Positions 46,264 through 57,104 of a stretch of 64,000 bases of DNA are shown one piece after another. Under the pieces are notes generated by a model. It searched no databases. It was not told where the DNA came from and saw nothing but the letters and a program-made list of their open reading frames with translations. The position numbers and the translations under genes are program-made. Position 1 is the stretch's first letter. Each line of letters begins with the position of its first letter. Origin of the DNA: Gigaspora margarita (taxonomy: Eukaryota > Glomeromycota > Glomeromycetes > Diversisporales > Gigasporaceae); the NCBI GenBank assembly GCA_009809945.1, contig WTPW01000703.1, forward strand, positions 5,265 to 69,264, in the 5' to 3' direction.

Positions 46264-47001
46264 ATGAAAAGAGTCCTAATTCCCCTTTATCTGCATTCAT
46301 CTGCATCTTGTTGCAATTGTCAACCTGGTCAATCATTTATAGCGGACTGGTGCCTTGACCTTCACGGTTATTTGTCCCAAGAAGAGTTTGCTGCTAGACT
46401 TGATCAAATAAATAATCATGTTAAAGGCGTTGAACTAATGACCCGAAAAACAAAAAAAATATTATATATCATCTCTTCAGTTACTACCGCTCTTTTAACA
46501 TTAATCTTATATAGATTTGTACCAGTATTTGGCGCGCCTATAGGTTTCATTTTATCTTCTTTTAAATACTTTATCGCCAAATATATGATCGAAAAAAATG
46601 CAGCAGCACGTGCAAAAGCATTTACCAATCTTTTAAATGAACTATTTGCAAGATATAATGAAAAAGAAAATCCAACTGTTAATTGGAAATTCTGGTGGGT
46701 CACGTCTTACAATAATTATGTTAATGATTTGGATGGGAGAGCTTTCGGAAATGGTCATATAAATGAATTAAAAATTGGGTATTGTATTAGCCTTAGTCTT
46801 GCTGCACTATTTACTGATAATGCATTAATAATTCTTGAAATTAATGATGCTCTATCTGATCGTACCGCCAATACCGTCCGTGTGAATATTGCACCTGATA
46901 CTTATTACTCTAATGAGATGACGGCTATTAATAATACTCCTGTTAATAATATTCCTGATAATAATGCTCCTATTAATTCTACGTATGCCATAACGAATTA
47001 A
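46264..47001 (+). CDS. Unrecognised 245-residue membrane protein
   Basis: This is the only long, undamaged host-like open frame in the window. Residues 16-20 are Cys-rich (CCNCQ), a possible lipidation or metal site. Residues 25-58 form a helical segment with LHGYLSQEEFAARLDQINNH. Residues 66-102 hold one or two hydrophobic segments (ILYIISSVTTALLTLILYRF, then VPVFGAPIGFILSSF), so it is probably membrane-anchored. Residues 103-130 form a charged amphipathic helix (EKNAAARAKAFTNLLNELFA), followed by NWKFWWVTSYNN. The C-terminus is low-complexity with NNTPVNNIPDNNAPINS repeats. The short YLSQEEF..RLDQIN segment before a membrane stretch recalls ERF4/Golgin-A7 proteins, but this is weak. A TTCTTGCAG acceptor immediately upstream suggests the true protein may start in an earlier exon. 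Function is unknown; expression cannot be judged from sequence. Confidence 0.7.
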   Translation: MKRVLIPLYLHSSASCCNCQPGQSFIADWCLDLHGYLSQEEFAARLDQINNHVKGVELMTRKTKKILYIISSVTTALLTLILYRFVPVFGAPIGFILSSFKYFIAKYMIEKNAAARAKAFTNLLNELFARYNEKENPTVNWKFWWVTSYNNYVNDLDGRAFGNGHINELKIGYCISLSLAALFTDNALIILEINDALSDRTANTVRVNIAPDTYYSNEMTAINNTPVNNIPDNNAPINSTYAITN

Positions 47002-47599
47002 AATTAGGATAAAATAATAATTTTATTTGTTCATTCTTATAATTTAATACTTACCTTTTTTGGATAAATAATATTATTTATATATTATATATACTTACGT
47101 ACAAAATTGGTTAATTTAAGTAACATTTACTATTTTATATTATTGTATTATGGATTTTTATGGTTTATAAATTATATGCCATAATGTGTCGATACATGAT
47201 TTTTTAGTCTATTTATATACCCATTAATTATCAAATATTATTGTATTGATATTTAAGAATTTTATTTAATATTGTTTTTCTTTATTAATCATCATTAATT
47301 TGCTAAATAAAATTTTTGCCATGTTATCGAAATTTATCTTATACTGTGTAAAAAATAAAAAAATAAAAAAATAGCACTATGTACACTTCTAAATGAAGTT
47401 CTTGGAATTACTGATTATTTTTAATTATTTTTGCAGATTGAATATAGAATTCTTTCAAAACTAGAAATGGCTTTTATAGTGATTTTTTTGTCAATGAAAT
47501 GAAATGTTACGTTCTCAAAAAGTACTTTAAACCGCATAATAAGTTCCACAGACATTGACTTGCATCAACTAAATAGGCGAAGTCCTATGAATTGTTATG
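47002..47599. other. Downstream AT-rich spacer
   Basis: No gene is seen. It includes an AAAATAAAAAAAT tract at about 47350. Confidence 0.4.
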
Positions 47600-47940
47600 C
47601 TTAAAGACGATCAAATTTATTCTCGCTCGGATCGATATCAAATTTATTGATTAGTGAAAATATACAATGGGAGTTGTGACACGTTCATCATTCAACTATA
47701 CCTTACAGGATTGACTGAACTATTACAAGATCACGTGGTGGGAAGGAAGAGAATCGGGTATGTTTTTTTTCCTCCTGAGAAGGGTACTACAAAAGTGCCA
47801 GACTAAAGTCAGGCAGCGAAGGAAAAGGTTTCATCTTATTTTTTTTCCTAACCATAAATGGCAACAAGATTGCCCTTGAGACTTAGTTGTGGAGATAATA
47901 ACTTTAGCATGGCTATCGTCATTCGTCATTTTATGATTCC
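47600..47940 (+). repeat. Dispersed repeat shared with 25240-27170
   Basis: An uninterrupted copy of the family split by the 1.07-kb insert at 26 kb. Shared blocks are ACAATGGGAGT, TGCCAGACTAAAGTCAGGCA, AACCATAAATGGCAA and ATAACTTTAGCATGGCT. Confidence 0.6.
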
Positions 47941-48127
47941 CGAAAAATTAGGTTTCACCATTTTATTTAACCCACTCCAATTTTTTTCTGTCAGCATTCT
48001 ACAGATCATTTTCGTTAAGTTTATGAGTACCTAATTAAATAGCAACCAATGTAACATATATCTATGATATCTACATACGTAGTAAATACAACAAAAACGC
48101 ATTCTTTCGTAAACTTACGATATCCTA

Positions 48128-48665
48128 TCTGTAAGTAAATTCAAAATATTGTTCAAAATAGCAAACAATGTAACCCGATTATCCTTAGAAAATAATAAGT
48201 CACAGGATTTTCTTAACGAAATCGTTAAAGAAATGGGTTACCTTCATAATAAAGAAATATTCAAAGGAAAACATGTCAATTCTGTTCTTTATACACTAGA
48301 ATAATTTCTAATAGAAAAGAAGCAAAATCCAGATAACATTATTAGGGTTTGTTTAAATGATCAAATCAATTCTATTGTTCAAATTGTCATTATCGTTATG
48401 GTAAATTGGTAAACAAAAAAAAACCGAACATAAGGCATTCATTTATTATCAAAATCTGTAGAAATAGGGGATACTATTGGAACATTTGCGCTAGGTATCT
48501 GTTATTACCTAGGAATTTTGGTTAAAAAGGATGAAAATAAAGCATTCACTTATTATTAAAGATCATGATATGGGAACGCTAATGGAATAAAATCCGGTGC
48601 AGAATGTTATCGTAATGGAATTGGAATAATATGAATAAATAAAGTTAAATACTGGTATCAAAATT
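48128..48665 (+). pseudogene. Sel1-repeat protein remnant (copy 2)
   Basis: It reads KIANNVTRLSLENNKSQDFL then NEIVKEMGYLHNKE, KKQNPDNIIRVCLNDQ, GTFALGICYYLGILVKKDEN, KAFTYY and finally GAECYRNGIGI with KYWYQN. The layout is the same as copy 1, with a two- to three-unit Sel1 solenoid. Stops (near 48302, 48411 and 48556) and frameshifts show it is dead. The linker IIRVCLNDQINSI is better preserved here than in copy 1. The 3' flank to about 48890 also matches copy 1, proving a shared duplication ancestor. It lies about 500 bp upstream of a TKL kinase remnant. Confidence 0.85.
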
Positions 48666-49129
48666 AAATTTTGAGTTTAAAAATTGGATTGTGACGTGCC
48701 ACAGTCAAAACATAAGATCAGGTGTAATTAATATCAAGAAATATAATTGTAGATTCGAGATAGAGCAGAGTGATAGTTCTTTTTTTGCAAAAAAAAAAAT
48801 AAAAAAAATAAAAAAAAATTATACTAGGACAATTTCTGATTATAAAAAATTCTATTATAGGCGATTTTTATTTTAAGAAAAAGGGTTTACACCTAATGTT
48901 AATTTCGATTGGTAGTTCGCAATATTTAATATATTTATAGATATATTTAAATTAACACTTAGAGAAAAAAATTTAACATTAATATCAGGTATTGTAATAT
49001 AATATTATTGACATATTCACTGTTTCTAATGCCCTATGAACATTATTAATAATATTTTTTCGATGACTTAATTCTATGAATATATCAAAATTTTCCAAGA
49101 ATATGACATAATTAAAAACTCTAATCAGA

Positions 49130-50160
49130 AATGCTATGGGCATAGGGACTGCAGAATATGTGTCATATAAACTTTACATATCGTAACTAATTTATTTAAT
49201 TTAAATAATAAAGCTACAAATGAATGGATGAATAATTCGAAGACTGAAGGTGATTAGAAAAAATCATTAATCGAAAATAAATGCCAGTTTTCTTTGATTA
49301 CTTATGATGAATTTAAAGATATTGAAGTTATACCATACATTACGCTAAGTGACCTAATAAAAGTCGACATACAACGAGATCTGTTGCCTTAAATTATTTC
49401 ATAAATCAAATAATTATAATGAAGAATTTATAAAAAAAGGTTAAGTCTTATTTTATTAATTATAATTTGTTTTTGTCATTTGTATTGAAATATATTTCAT
49501 TTTAATAATAAGTTAAAGGCATATTACGAAATAGGTCTTAAACGATCCAACTTTTTAAAATGCTTTGGTATATCAAAAAATAAAGATTTTAAAGATTATA
49601 TTCTTGTCATGGAATATGCTTTAAAAGGTTGTTTGCGTAAAAATCTACATGATATTGCACAAATGAATTGGAAGGATAAATTAACTCTGTTGCAGGGTTT
49701 GGCATCAGATCTACGAATTAATCATTCTCAAGGTCTTATTAATAGAGAATTGCATAGTGAAATATATTACTGAATATTTAAAAAGTGCATATATTGCTGA
49801 TTTAGGACTTTCAATAACAGTTAATATTGAATTAAAATCACCATTCTCTGATGGAATTTTGGAATTTTACCATACATTGCTCCTGAAGTTTTGAACAACA
49901 ATAATATACCAAAATATCTGATATTTATTCATTTGGTATTATTATGTGAGAACCTTTATACGGTAGATGTGTATCTTTTGTGCAGAACTCAGATTTACAA
50001 TTTCAATTACAAGTACGTAATGACTTAATACCAGATATTTATGAAAATTCTGCAATATGCTATGCTGATTTGATGAAGAAATATTTGAAAATTAAACCAG
50101 AACACGACCTATTGCATCAGAAGTTCATAATTATCTGAATCTGATAAAAAACTACAGATT
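49130..50160 (+). pseudogene. Broken TKL protein kinase
   Basis: The upstream Cys/linker region is decayed (LITYDEFKDIEVIPYITLS about 49298-49355, where a Gly-rich loop is expected). EEFIKK precedes a likely short intron (about 49440-49512, GTTAAGT..AAG). The kinase then reads GLKRSNFLKCFGISKNKDFK, DYILVMEYALKGCLRKNL and KDKLTLLQGLASDL, followed by INRELHSE in place of the catalytic-loop HRDLHS. After frameshifts come AYIADLGLS (DLG for DFG), LPYIAPEVL, KYSDIYSFGIIM, and the C-lobe DLIPDIYENSAICYADLMKK. Family knowledge: TKL kinases of this type are massively expanded in Rhizophagus. The catalytic Asp position is altered (HRD to NRE), and multiple frameshifts make it a pseudogene. Confidence 0.88.
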
Positions 50161-50164
50161 ATAA

Positions 50165-51195
50165 AAAATGAAGATAAAATGAAGATACGCAAATTAATAT
50201 CATAAAAAGCAGCATTATTTCATTAAGATTATGAATATAAAAGTAATTGTAAATTTAAAATTTTAAGTAACATGTTCTATATAAGAACATTACTTGATAA
50301 GTATACATTATGAGTAAATTGATATAATATTAGAGTTATGTTTTTGATGCATTAAAAGTTCCGATTTTGATGCAACTTTAGTATATAACAAAATAAATTC
50401 ACATTTTTATTATCATGATAATTATAGGTTTCGAGCATACATTGCTACACATTAATCTAGTAGTCACAATTTTATGAGTTAAAGTACCAGATATCATTAA
50501 TTAATGGAAACAATTTTATATAAGACTATAGTTGCAAGACTAGATGACATATGGCAAAGTTGATTTTTCGTTTTGCATTACCCGTCGACACATTTTTTCA
50601 AAATTTCAAGATCCCAATTGTACCAATTGTTCGATTTTTGTCATTTATTTTTTTCTGCTATTCCCATTTGTTGTCACCCGATGGAGACCGTAATTTTCCG
50701 ATAGGACTGACGAAAAAATTATGACTGCCGACCTAATTTTTTGATTTCTTGTTGTGCAAAATGAAAAATTAATTGTGCATAACCTTAGATATGAACATTA
50801 TTTAATTAATTTAAAAAAAAAAATTCCGACCGACCGTCAGATTCCATGTAATGCAAAACAAAAAAGGGTTATTATCGCGAGGATCACCCGATTGTGGCTT
50901 ATATGATGGAAGTATAGATTTGCATGAGATTGCATGTGAAAGAGATTATTAGATGCATGCAGTGGCATGCAATAATGATTATAAATGCATGTTAGCGTAA
51001 ATTGGAAAAGTTAGTGCTTTTTTACTTCGCTTGTCGTGTTCACTTGTTCTCTTCGCTGCCCGATTTCAATTTGGCTCTTCGTGTTAGACCCACCCGTCCA
51101 CCCCCACTCACCTATTGCACCTTATGCCCTGTACATTACCATGAGTAATACGTTAAACCCTAACGTAGACCCAAAATAGGAAAAAAATTTTTTTT
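50165..51195. other. Spacer
   Basis: No gene is seen. The stretch 51020-51180 is richer in C and ends near AACCCTAACGTAGACCC. Confidence 0.4.
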
Positions 51196-51199
51196 TTCT

Positions 51200-51313
51200 G
51201 AAAGTAGAAGGCGCCATACCATAGCGTTGGCTCGTACTTTCGATCCTCATTCCTGATTCTTGAAAGTAGAAGGCGCCATACCATAGCGTTGGCTCGTACT
51301 TTCAATCTTCATT

Positions 51314-51360
<47 letters not shown>

Positions 51361-51537
51361 NNNNNNNNNNNNNNNNNNNNNNNNNNNNNNNNNNNNNNNN
51401 NNNNNNNNNNNNNNNNNNNNNNNNNNNNTAATAAAAAAAAAAAAAAAAAAAAAGAGAGAGAAAAAGGAGAGAAAAGAGTTTTTGAAAGTAGAAGGCGCCA
51501 CACCTTAGCGTTGGCTCGTACTTTCGATCCTCTTCCA
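51200..51537 (+). repeat. Three copies of a ~50-bp hairpin-forming motif
   Basis: GAAAGTAGAAGGCGCCATAC CATAGCGTTGGCTCGTACTT TC occurs at 51200 and 51262 (period 62 bp) and with three changes at 51484. Each copy is bounded by GAAAGTA/TACTTTC, so a stem with an inner GCCA/TGGC pair is possible. The last two copies flank poly(A) runs and the assembly gap, so the true copy number is unknown. Confidence 0.9.
51361..51428. other. Assembly gap (68 N) within poly(A)
   Basis: A 44-base A-run precedes the Ns, and an A-rich then GA-rich run follows. The gap size may be arbitrary. Confidence 0.99.
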
Positions 51538-51556
51538 TGCTTCGTCACGTGAACAT

Positions 51557-51615
51557 AATTGAGTACATAAAATTGTGAATGTTAAATTGAGTACATAAAA
51601 TTGTGAATGTAAAGT
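51557..51615 (+). repeat. Short tandem duplication
   Basis: TTGAGTACATAAAATTGTGA ATGT is present twice in tandem with a period of about 29 bp. Confidence 0.9.
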
Positions 51616-53085
51616 TGTGAGCACAATATGCAATAGTAGAAGAGAAAGTAGTGAAGTGGAGCACTACTCCCATCATGTAATTACATATTGTTTAATAAAG
51701 AAATCCGAGTGAGAATAATAAAATAATTGTGATCAACGCAATTTAACTTATTGACATATATGTATTTACAAAATATATAAATTGAAGCTTTAACCACTTT
51801 CAAAAGAATAAAAATTTTGATATGAATTCATCTAATTTATAAACCTTTATTTAAAATGCATATTACAATGCCTTTATTATTCTAAGTTATGATATATTTA
51901 TAATAAAGAACAATTTATAAGTCATTCTCATTTTAGTGAAGTGACTCATTCTGTAGTAAAAATTTTAGAACATTATGATACTAATGCTTTATTAATAATC
52001 CACTTCAGTTATAGCTTTTACATATCGTTCATGTCTTGAATTATGATTGTGAATGCGGTAAAAAAGTTACATAATCAATCATATTTCCGCACTTATACAT
52101 AGGGTACTAATAAAGGTATTGATCCAAATTTAATAAATACTGCATTTATTGCGTTGCTTATATATATTTTGATTAAAATCGATTAATAAAGAATTGAGCT
52201 TATCATATTTAATTCGATAACTCTCAGATGTATTAAGCTTAATTCAAGCCATTTTCGAAACAAGCCTCCATGAGTGTTATTTTATAAAAATACGTCACAA
52301 ACTTTTATTCTTGGTTACTTCAACTTGTTGAAATACACCATTATTATTTAATAACTTTTGAAATCATCCGGCACAAATTTTATAAAAGGCCACATAAATT
52401 TTAATGAATTGAAATTAACTGCTAACTACTCTCGAACCAAAATATAATTAATATACCACGGAAATTTCAGAATGTTAAACACGAAATCACAAATTAAAGA
52501 AGGATTTCTCAAAAACTACTATCAGTGTTGTAAATGAACATGAACATGGACATTGGATATTGCCATATCAAAATATTTGCTTGGACTTATTTATTTAACT
52601 GCCATTTTAGAATTATAAACTAATTCTATTTAACTGCACAAGTGAAAACACGAGGCATATTCCACTTTTATTAAGCCTTAACATCATTATGAAATAAATT
52701 AACCTAGCATTTATGTATGCATATATATAATGACTTTTTACCTCGTTCATATTAAGGCAGAAAAAAACAAGCGCTCAGTTCAAACCAGAACACATTACAA
52801 AAAAAAAGGAGTTACCTACGATCACGTTGACAAACCAAAAAGCATGAATGCAACCAATAGTACTCGTTTCACTTTCATCACTTCTATAAAACTACAATCC
52901 GTTTCTAGTATACATAATATTTCCAAAATTAATTCTATTTATTCGTACTAATTTAATGAGACCTTTCAAATTATAAATCTTTAATTATAAATCTCTAAAA
53001 AAAATGGGTCCATCAAAACATATGATCTACAATTTTCAGTATCCCATCGTTTATATGTCATCTGACACCTTACAATATTATATAA
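51616..53085. other. AT-rich spacer
   Basis: No gene is recognised. The open frame at 52730-52951 is basic and low-complexity and has no family signature. Confidence 0.4.
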
Positions 53086-53088
53086 TTA

Positions 53089-54080
53089 TGGTCCGGTGCA
53101 AAAATGTAGATACACCAATCTTTCCATATTAAAACTTTTTTTCTAAAATTTAATGTAAATGTTTAAATAACTTAATTTATTATATATGTTTTAGGATATT
53201 TCTAAATATAAATTTTATTAAAAAATTTTATTTCTGTATAAACTTTTATTAATGACTTATTTTTTCAATTTGAAAAATACAAAAATATAAATATACTAAA
53301 ATTAAAAAAATTAATTTATCTATATATAAAAATTTTTTAATTTTTAATTATCTATTTATAATTTTTTATACTAAATAAAGCAAGTTCTAAGCTATCTTTT
53401 AATATAAAACTTATTATCTTTATATATAGATTTTGTTGTGTAATAACCTTTTTAAAATTTAGTATTTTTTTAAAAAAAAGCAAAAAAATACCTTTTAAAA
53501 ATAAATATATTTTTGTTACTAATTTGCAACTTTATAAGTTTAAATTGTACAAGTGTATTGTTATATATATGCTAAATATATAGTCAAAATTTCAGCTTAA
53601 TTGAATCAGTAGTTGTTAAAATATAAATTTTCAAATACTTAACAATAATTACTATATATAAAACTACTATATATAGTAATATATATAACCAGACCATAAT
53701 AAATTGGTTTTTAATTTATATTTTAACAACTAATGATCCAATTAAGTTAAAATTGTAACTGTATATTTAGCATATGCATGGCAAGGCAGTTGCATAGTAC
53801 AAGCATCTAAAGTTGCATATTGGTAGCAAAAATATTTTTTTTAAAAAAATTTTTTTTGTTTATTTTTTTTTTTTTAAAAAAAAAACAGGATTTTTAAAAA
53901 ATTTAGAATAAAATAAATTTATTATAGAATGACAATAAAACTTACATCAAAACGTAGCTTAGGTCTTTCTTTATTTGAAATAAAAAAATTATAAATAAAT
54001 AGCTAAAATTGAAAAAAAACTTTTATATGTAGAGAAAACAACATTTAGTTTTTGTATATCTACATTTTCGCACTGGACCA
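53089..54080. mobile_element. 992-bp foldback element with TA duplication
   Basis: TGGTCCGGTGCAAAAATGTA GATA on the left faces TATCTACATTTTCGCACTGG ACCA on the right. TA flanks both ends (53087-53088 and 54081-54082). The inverted similarity continues through the whole element (ACTAATTTGCAACTTTATAA versus AAGTTGCATATTGGTAGCAA; TGAATCAGTAGTTGTTAAAA versus TTTTAACAACTAATGATCCA), centred near 53660. It is a long, degenerate, Tc1-like foldback without coding sequence. Confidence 0.88.
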
Positions 54081-54187
54081 TAATAATAAATAAAAGACAA
54101 AAAACCTAATAACAATACAAAATCAATAACAATAAAAGAAAAAGAAAACTAATGATAATTGATAATAAATGAAAGGAAAAGAATACA

Positions 54188-54256
54188 ATCAATCATCAAT
54201 CATCAATCAATCAATCAAAACATCAATCATCAATTAATCATCAATCATCAGTCAAA
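54188..54256. repeat. ATCAATC/ATCATCA microsatellite
   Basis: Irregular CAATCATCAATCATC units cover about 70 bp. Confidence 0.92.
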
Positions 54257-54645
54257 ACATTATAAAATTACTAGCTGTCATGAGTGTGTCCATTCTTAAT
54301 TATCTGATTGGATAAAAAAAATGCCTTAACTAATAATAGAATACATCGTCGTAAATTGCAGGCATATTGGCATAATCATTTCTCACGATGCTCGTATCCT
54401 TGTGAGATCCAGTTAAATAGCTTTCCCATATATGTGCATTAATAAAATAAATTATTAAGAATTCCAAATACCAGTATTTGATATCTGGTTAGTGATTATG
54501 TTTATGCATAATCAACAATCAATTGAAGCTATATTTGTACCATTATTGTTAAAGCCCATAGTATGAAAAGTGCGCATACATACTAACACAAGTTTAGTAT
54601 GATACGTAGAGTTATAGTAGGTTCCTTCCTAATACAAAATGATGC
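54257..54645. other. Spacer
   Basis: Nothing recognisable as gene or element was found. Confidence 0.35.
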
Positions 54646-54649
54646 TTGG

Positions 54650-55330
54650 TCATGCCAATGTAATCTGTATGATGTCGTGTTAAATCACCTAACTTTAATA
54701 AAGATTATGTTCATTCGAGTCGACGTGAGGTCAAAAAGATGCCAGCAGGGGAATGTGCCCCTGAAACAAATCAGGCTGAACTGGTTCAATCTCAGAGCTG
54801 AACTAATGCAACCAACTTCAGGTGAGTATGATTTCAATGTCTTGCCATAAATAGCTCCTACTAACTCAATAAGGATCACCATGAGAATAATGGCAAGTCA
54901 AGAGAAGCGCAAATGGTCCCACACAAACTCAGTTGCAGAGGACCACAATTCGTGACCCAGGCCCTCCCTCCCAAGAGAAACCAGTCATTGTCATTAATAT
55001 ATAACCTGATTACCAAGATCACATACGCACACTGATGGCTAGTCCTGTATTATACAGGCAGGAAACCTCCGGCCAGTGTTTAGTCATACAAACTGCTTGC
55101 AAGGATCTCCTGGCGCAATATTTTGCTATTTCTGGTAGCACATCTCAAATAATGGAACCTGCCATTTTCATACTTACATCTTCATGGTTATAACTATCAA
55201 AGATCAATATTCCATGTTCAGTTAACGGCCAGCCTGCATTTTACAGACGGGAAACTACTGGTCAGTGCACAAGCTCAACTGCTTACAGTGAGTCCCAGTG
55301 CAATATGAATTGCTATTTCCAGGTTCTTAT
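54650..55330. repeat. Dispersed family D, two tandem copies
   Basis: CAGGCAGGAAACCTCCGGCC with TGCTTGCAAGGATCTCCTGG and ATTTTGCTATTTCTGG (55055-55135) and ACAGACGGGAAACTACTGGT with TGCTTACAGTGAGTCCCAG and AATTGCTATTTCCAGG (55240-55325) are successive diverged units. Related sequence is at 7235-7330 and inverted at 27990. No gene is supported; the open frames at 54599-54882 lie partly in repeat sequence. Confidence 0.7.
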
Positions 55331-55589
55331 CCCGTATCAGTTTAATTATACAAACTGATAAACTATAGCTAATATAATAAGTGCATTCAATAAAATTCAA
55401 CTCCGGTGGATTAATCCAATTTTGAACATATGTGCAATGCTTTTCATCGTTGATTAATGTCATACTAGATCATCATAATTCAGTAATTCATAATCGGAAT
55501 AATCAATGAAAATTAAAATGTGAATACCAGTATTCACTTTCTTAGTTGTCATCTATAAATTTTTAGACTAACTTTCGTTCGTTCGTTAT

Positions 55590-56810
55590 ATGCACTTTGT
55601 AGATAATAAATTAACTAAGATATGGATAACGTTAATAACATGCATTAGTGAGTCACGAAATGTGTATCACCAGAATATTAAGGTTTGCTACAAAATTTTT
55701 TACAGTGCTTACCATAATAATTCCATTGCAAACTAATTCAATTATGATATAAATAAATCATAGTAATTTCATACAAACTCATCCTTAACTGTGTATTATG
55801 TGTTGAATAAGGTTCGTAACAGTATTTTTTATAGTAATTCATGAAAGAAATTACGATAATTCCAATACAAGCTAACCCATTTTTTAATCATTATCAGAAT
55901 AGCAAGTTTTGTAACAACAAAATGTTTACAGTAACTCACAATAGAAATTGTGATAATTCTAATACAAGCCAACTCAACCACATAGAAAATACAAGACATT
56001 TCCAATGCAACCTACCTCAACTTAACCTATACTGTAGTAGAAATCATGATATTTCTAATATGATAATTCATACAAACTTAATCGCAAATTGTAGTTACCA
56101 AAATAGTGAGGATTTGCAGCATAATTCTTTATAAAATAAATAATAACTAATGCAAACTAATTCAAGCTTAACCACACGAGAATTATGATATTCTAATACA
56201 AGCTAACTCAACCTCAACCACATTGTGATCATCAGAATAGTGGGTAATTGTTTCTGAATTTTTTATGTAACTCATAGTAGAAACCATAAAAATTCTAATG
56301 CAACTTACATAACTTTAATCACATATTTGCGGTCACTGGAATAGCAAATAATTTCTAAAAGAAATTTTACCGTAACTCATAATGAAAATTATGGCATGGT
56401 AATACCAACAAACTCAATTTTAATCATTGTGTACTACATGATTGCTCTTTTTGATTTAGTAGGATTGATTACAATGTGATTTTTTACGAGCTCTGTGAGT
56501 TCCATGATTACAATATAGGCAATCATCTAAGTTCATTATATTTTCAGAACTTGTGCATTTTTTTGACAATTTTATTATATTTATATTAGATGAGTTCCGC
56601 AAATATAACAAAATAAGTAATTACATATATAATAATCACACACCTCACAAAAATCACAAGCTGATCAAATCAATCAAATCCAACTCAGTAGAGAAGAGCA
56701 ATAGTAAGTTCTGTAAGAAAATATTTTATGGTAATTCATGATAGAAATTACAGTAATTTATTGCAAACCAGCACAGCCTTAATAATATACCACATATCAC
56801 TTAAATAACA
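55590..56810. repeat. Family A ~120-bp degenerate tandem array
   Basis: About eight units are visible, each with 'TAATTCATGAAAGAAATTA', 'ATTCTAATACAAGCTAACTC' and 'ATCAGAATAGCAAGTTTTGTAACA'-type phrases, followed by TTTTTTATAGTAA. The first unit (TAACGTTAATAACATGCATT) matches 6825-6850 in the left arm. This block stands alone, without the rest of the arm. Confidence 0.78.
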
Positions 56811-57104
56811 AGTAAGTTATTTCTATTCGCTTATTTGTAATTCAATAGTTATTATGTTATTTTTTTAATTAGTAACAAGATATTTATTAATACCAGTATG
56901 ATCACGTTTTATGTGTAATATAAAATGTGGAGGGAAGGTTTAATTCAACTTTTTTGATGTCGCTTATGCTGATTTTTGCAAAATCTTTATTTGGTAATAT
57001 TAGTGTATTTCAATTATTCATAATTGGAAAGAATTACATATAAGTATTTTTTTACTTTTTTTAATTCATATTGCAATGCATGTTACTGTATATGTGTAAG
57101 TGTA

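Noticed and set aside
51289..51552. Poly-Lys/poly-Phe open frames across the N gap
   Set aside because: Translation of poly(A), Ns and the hairpin repeat; not genes.
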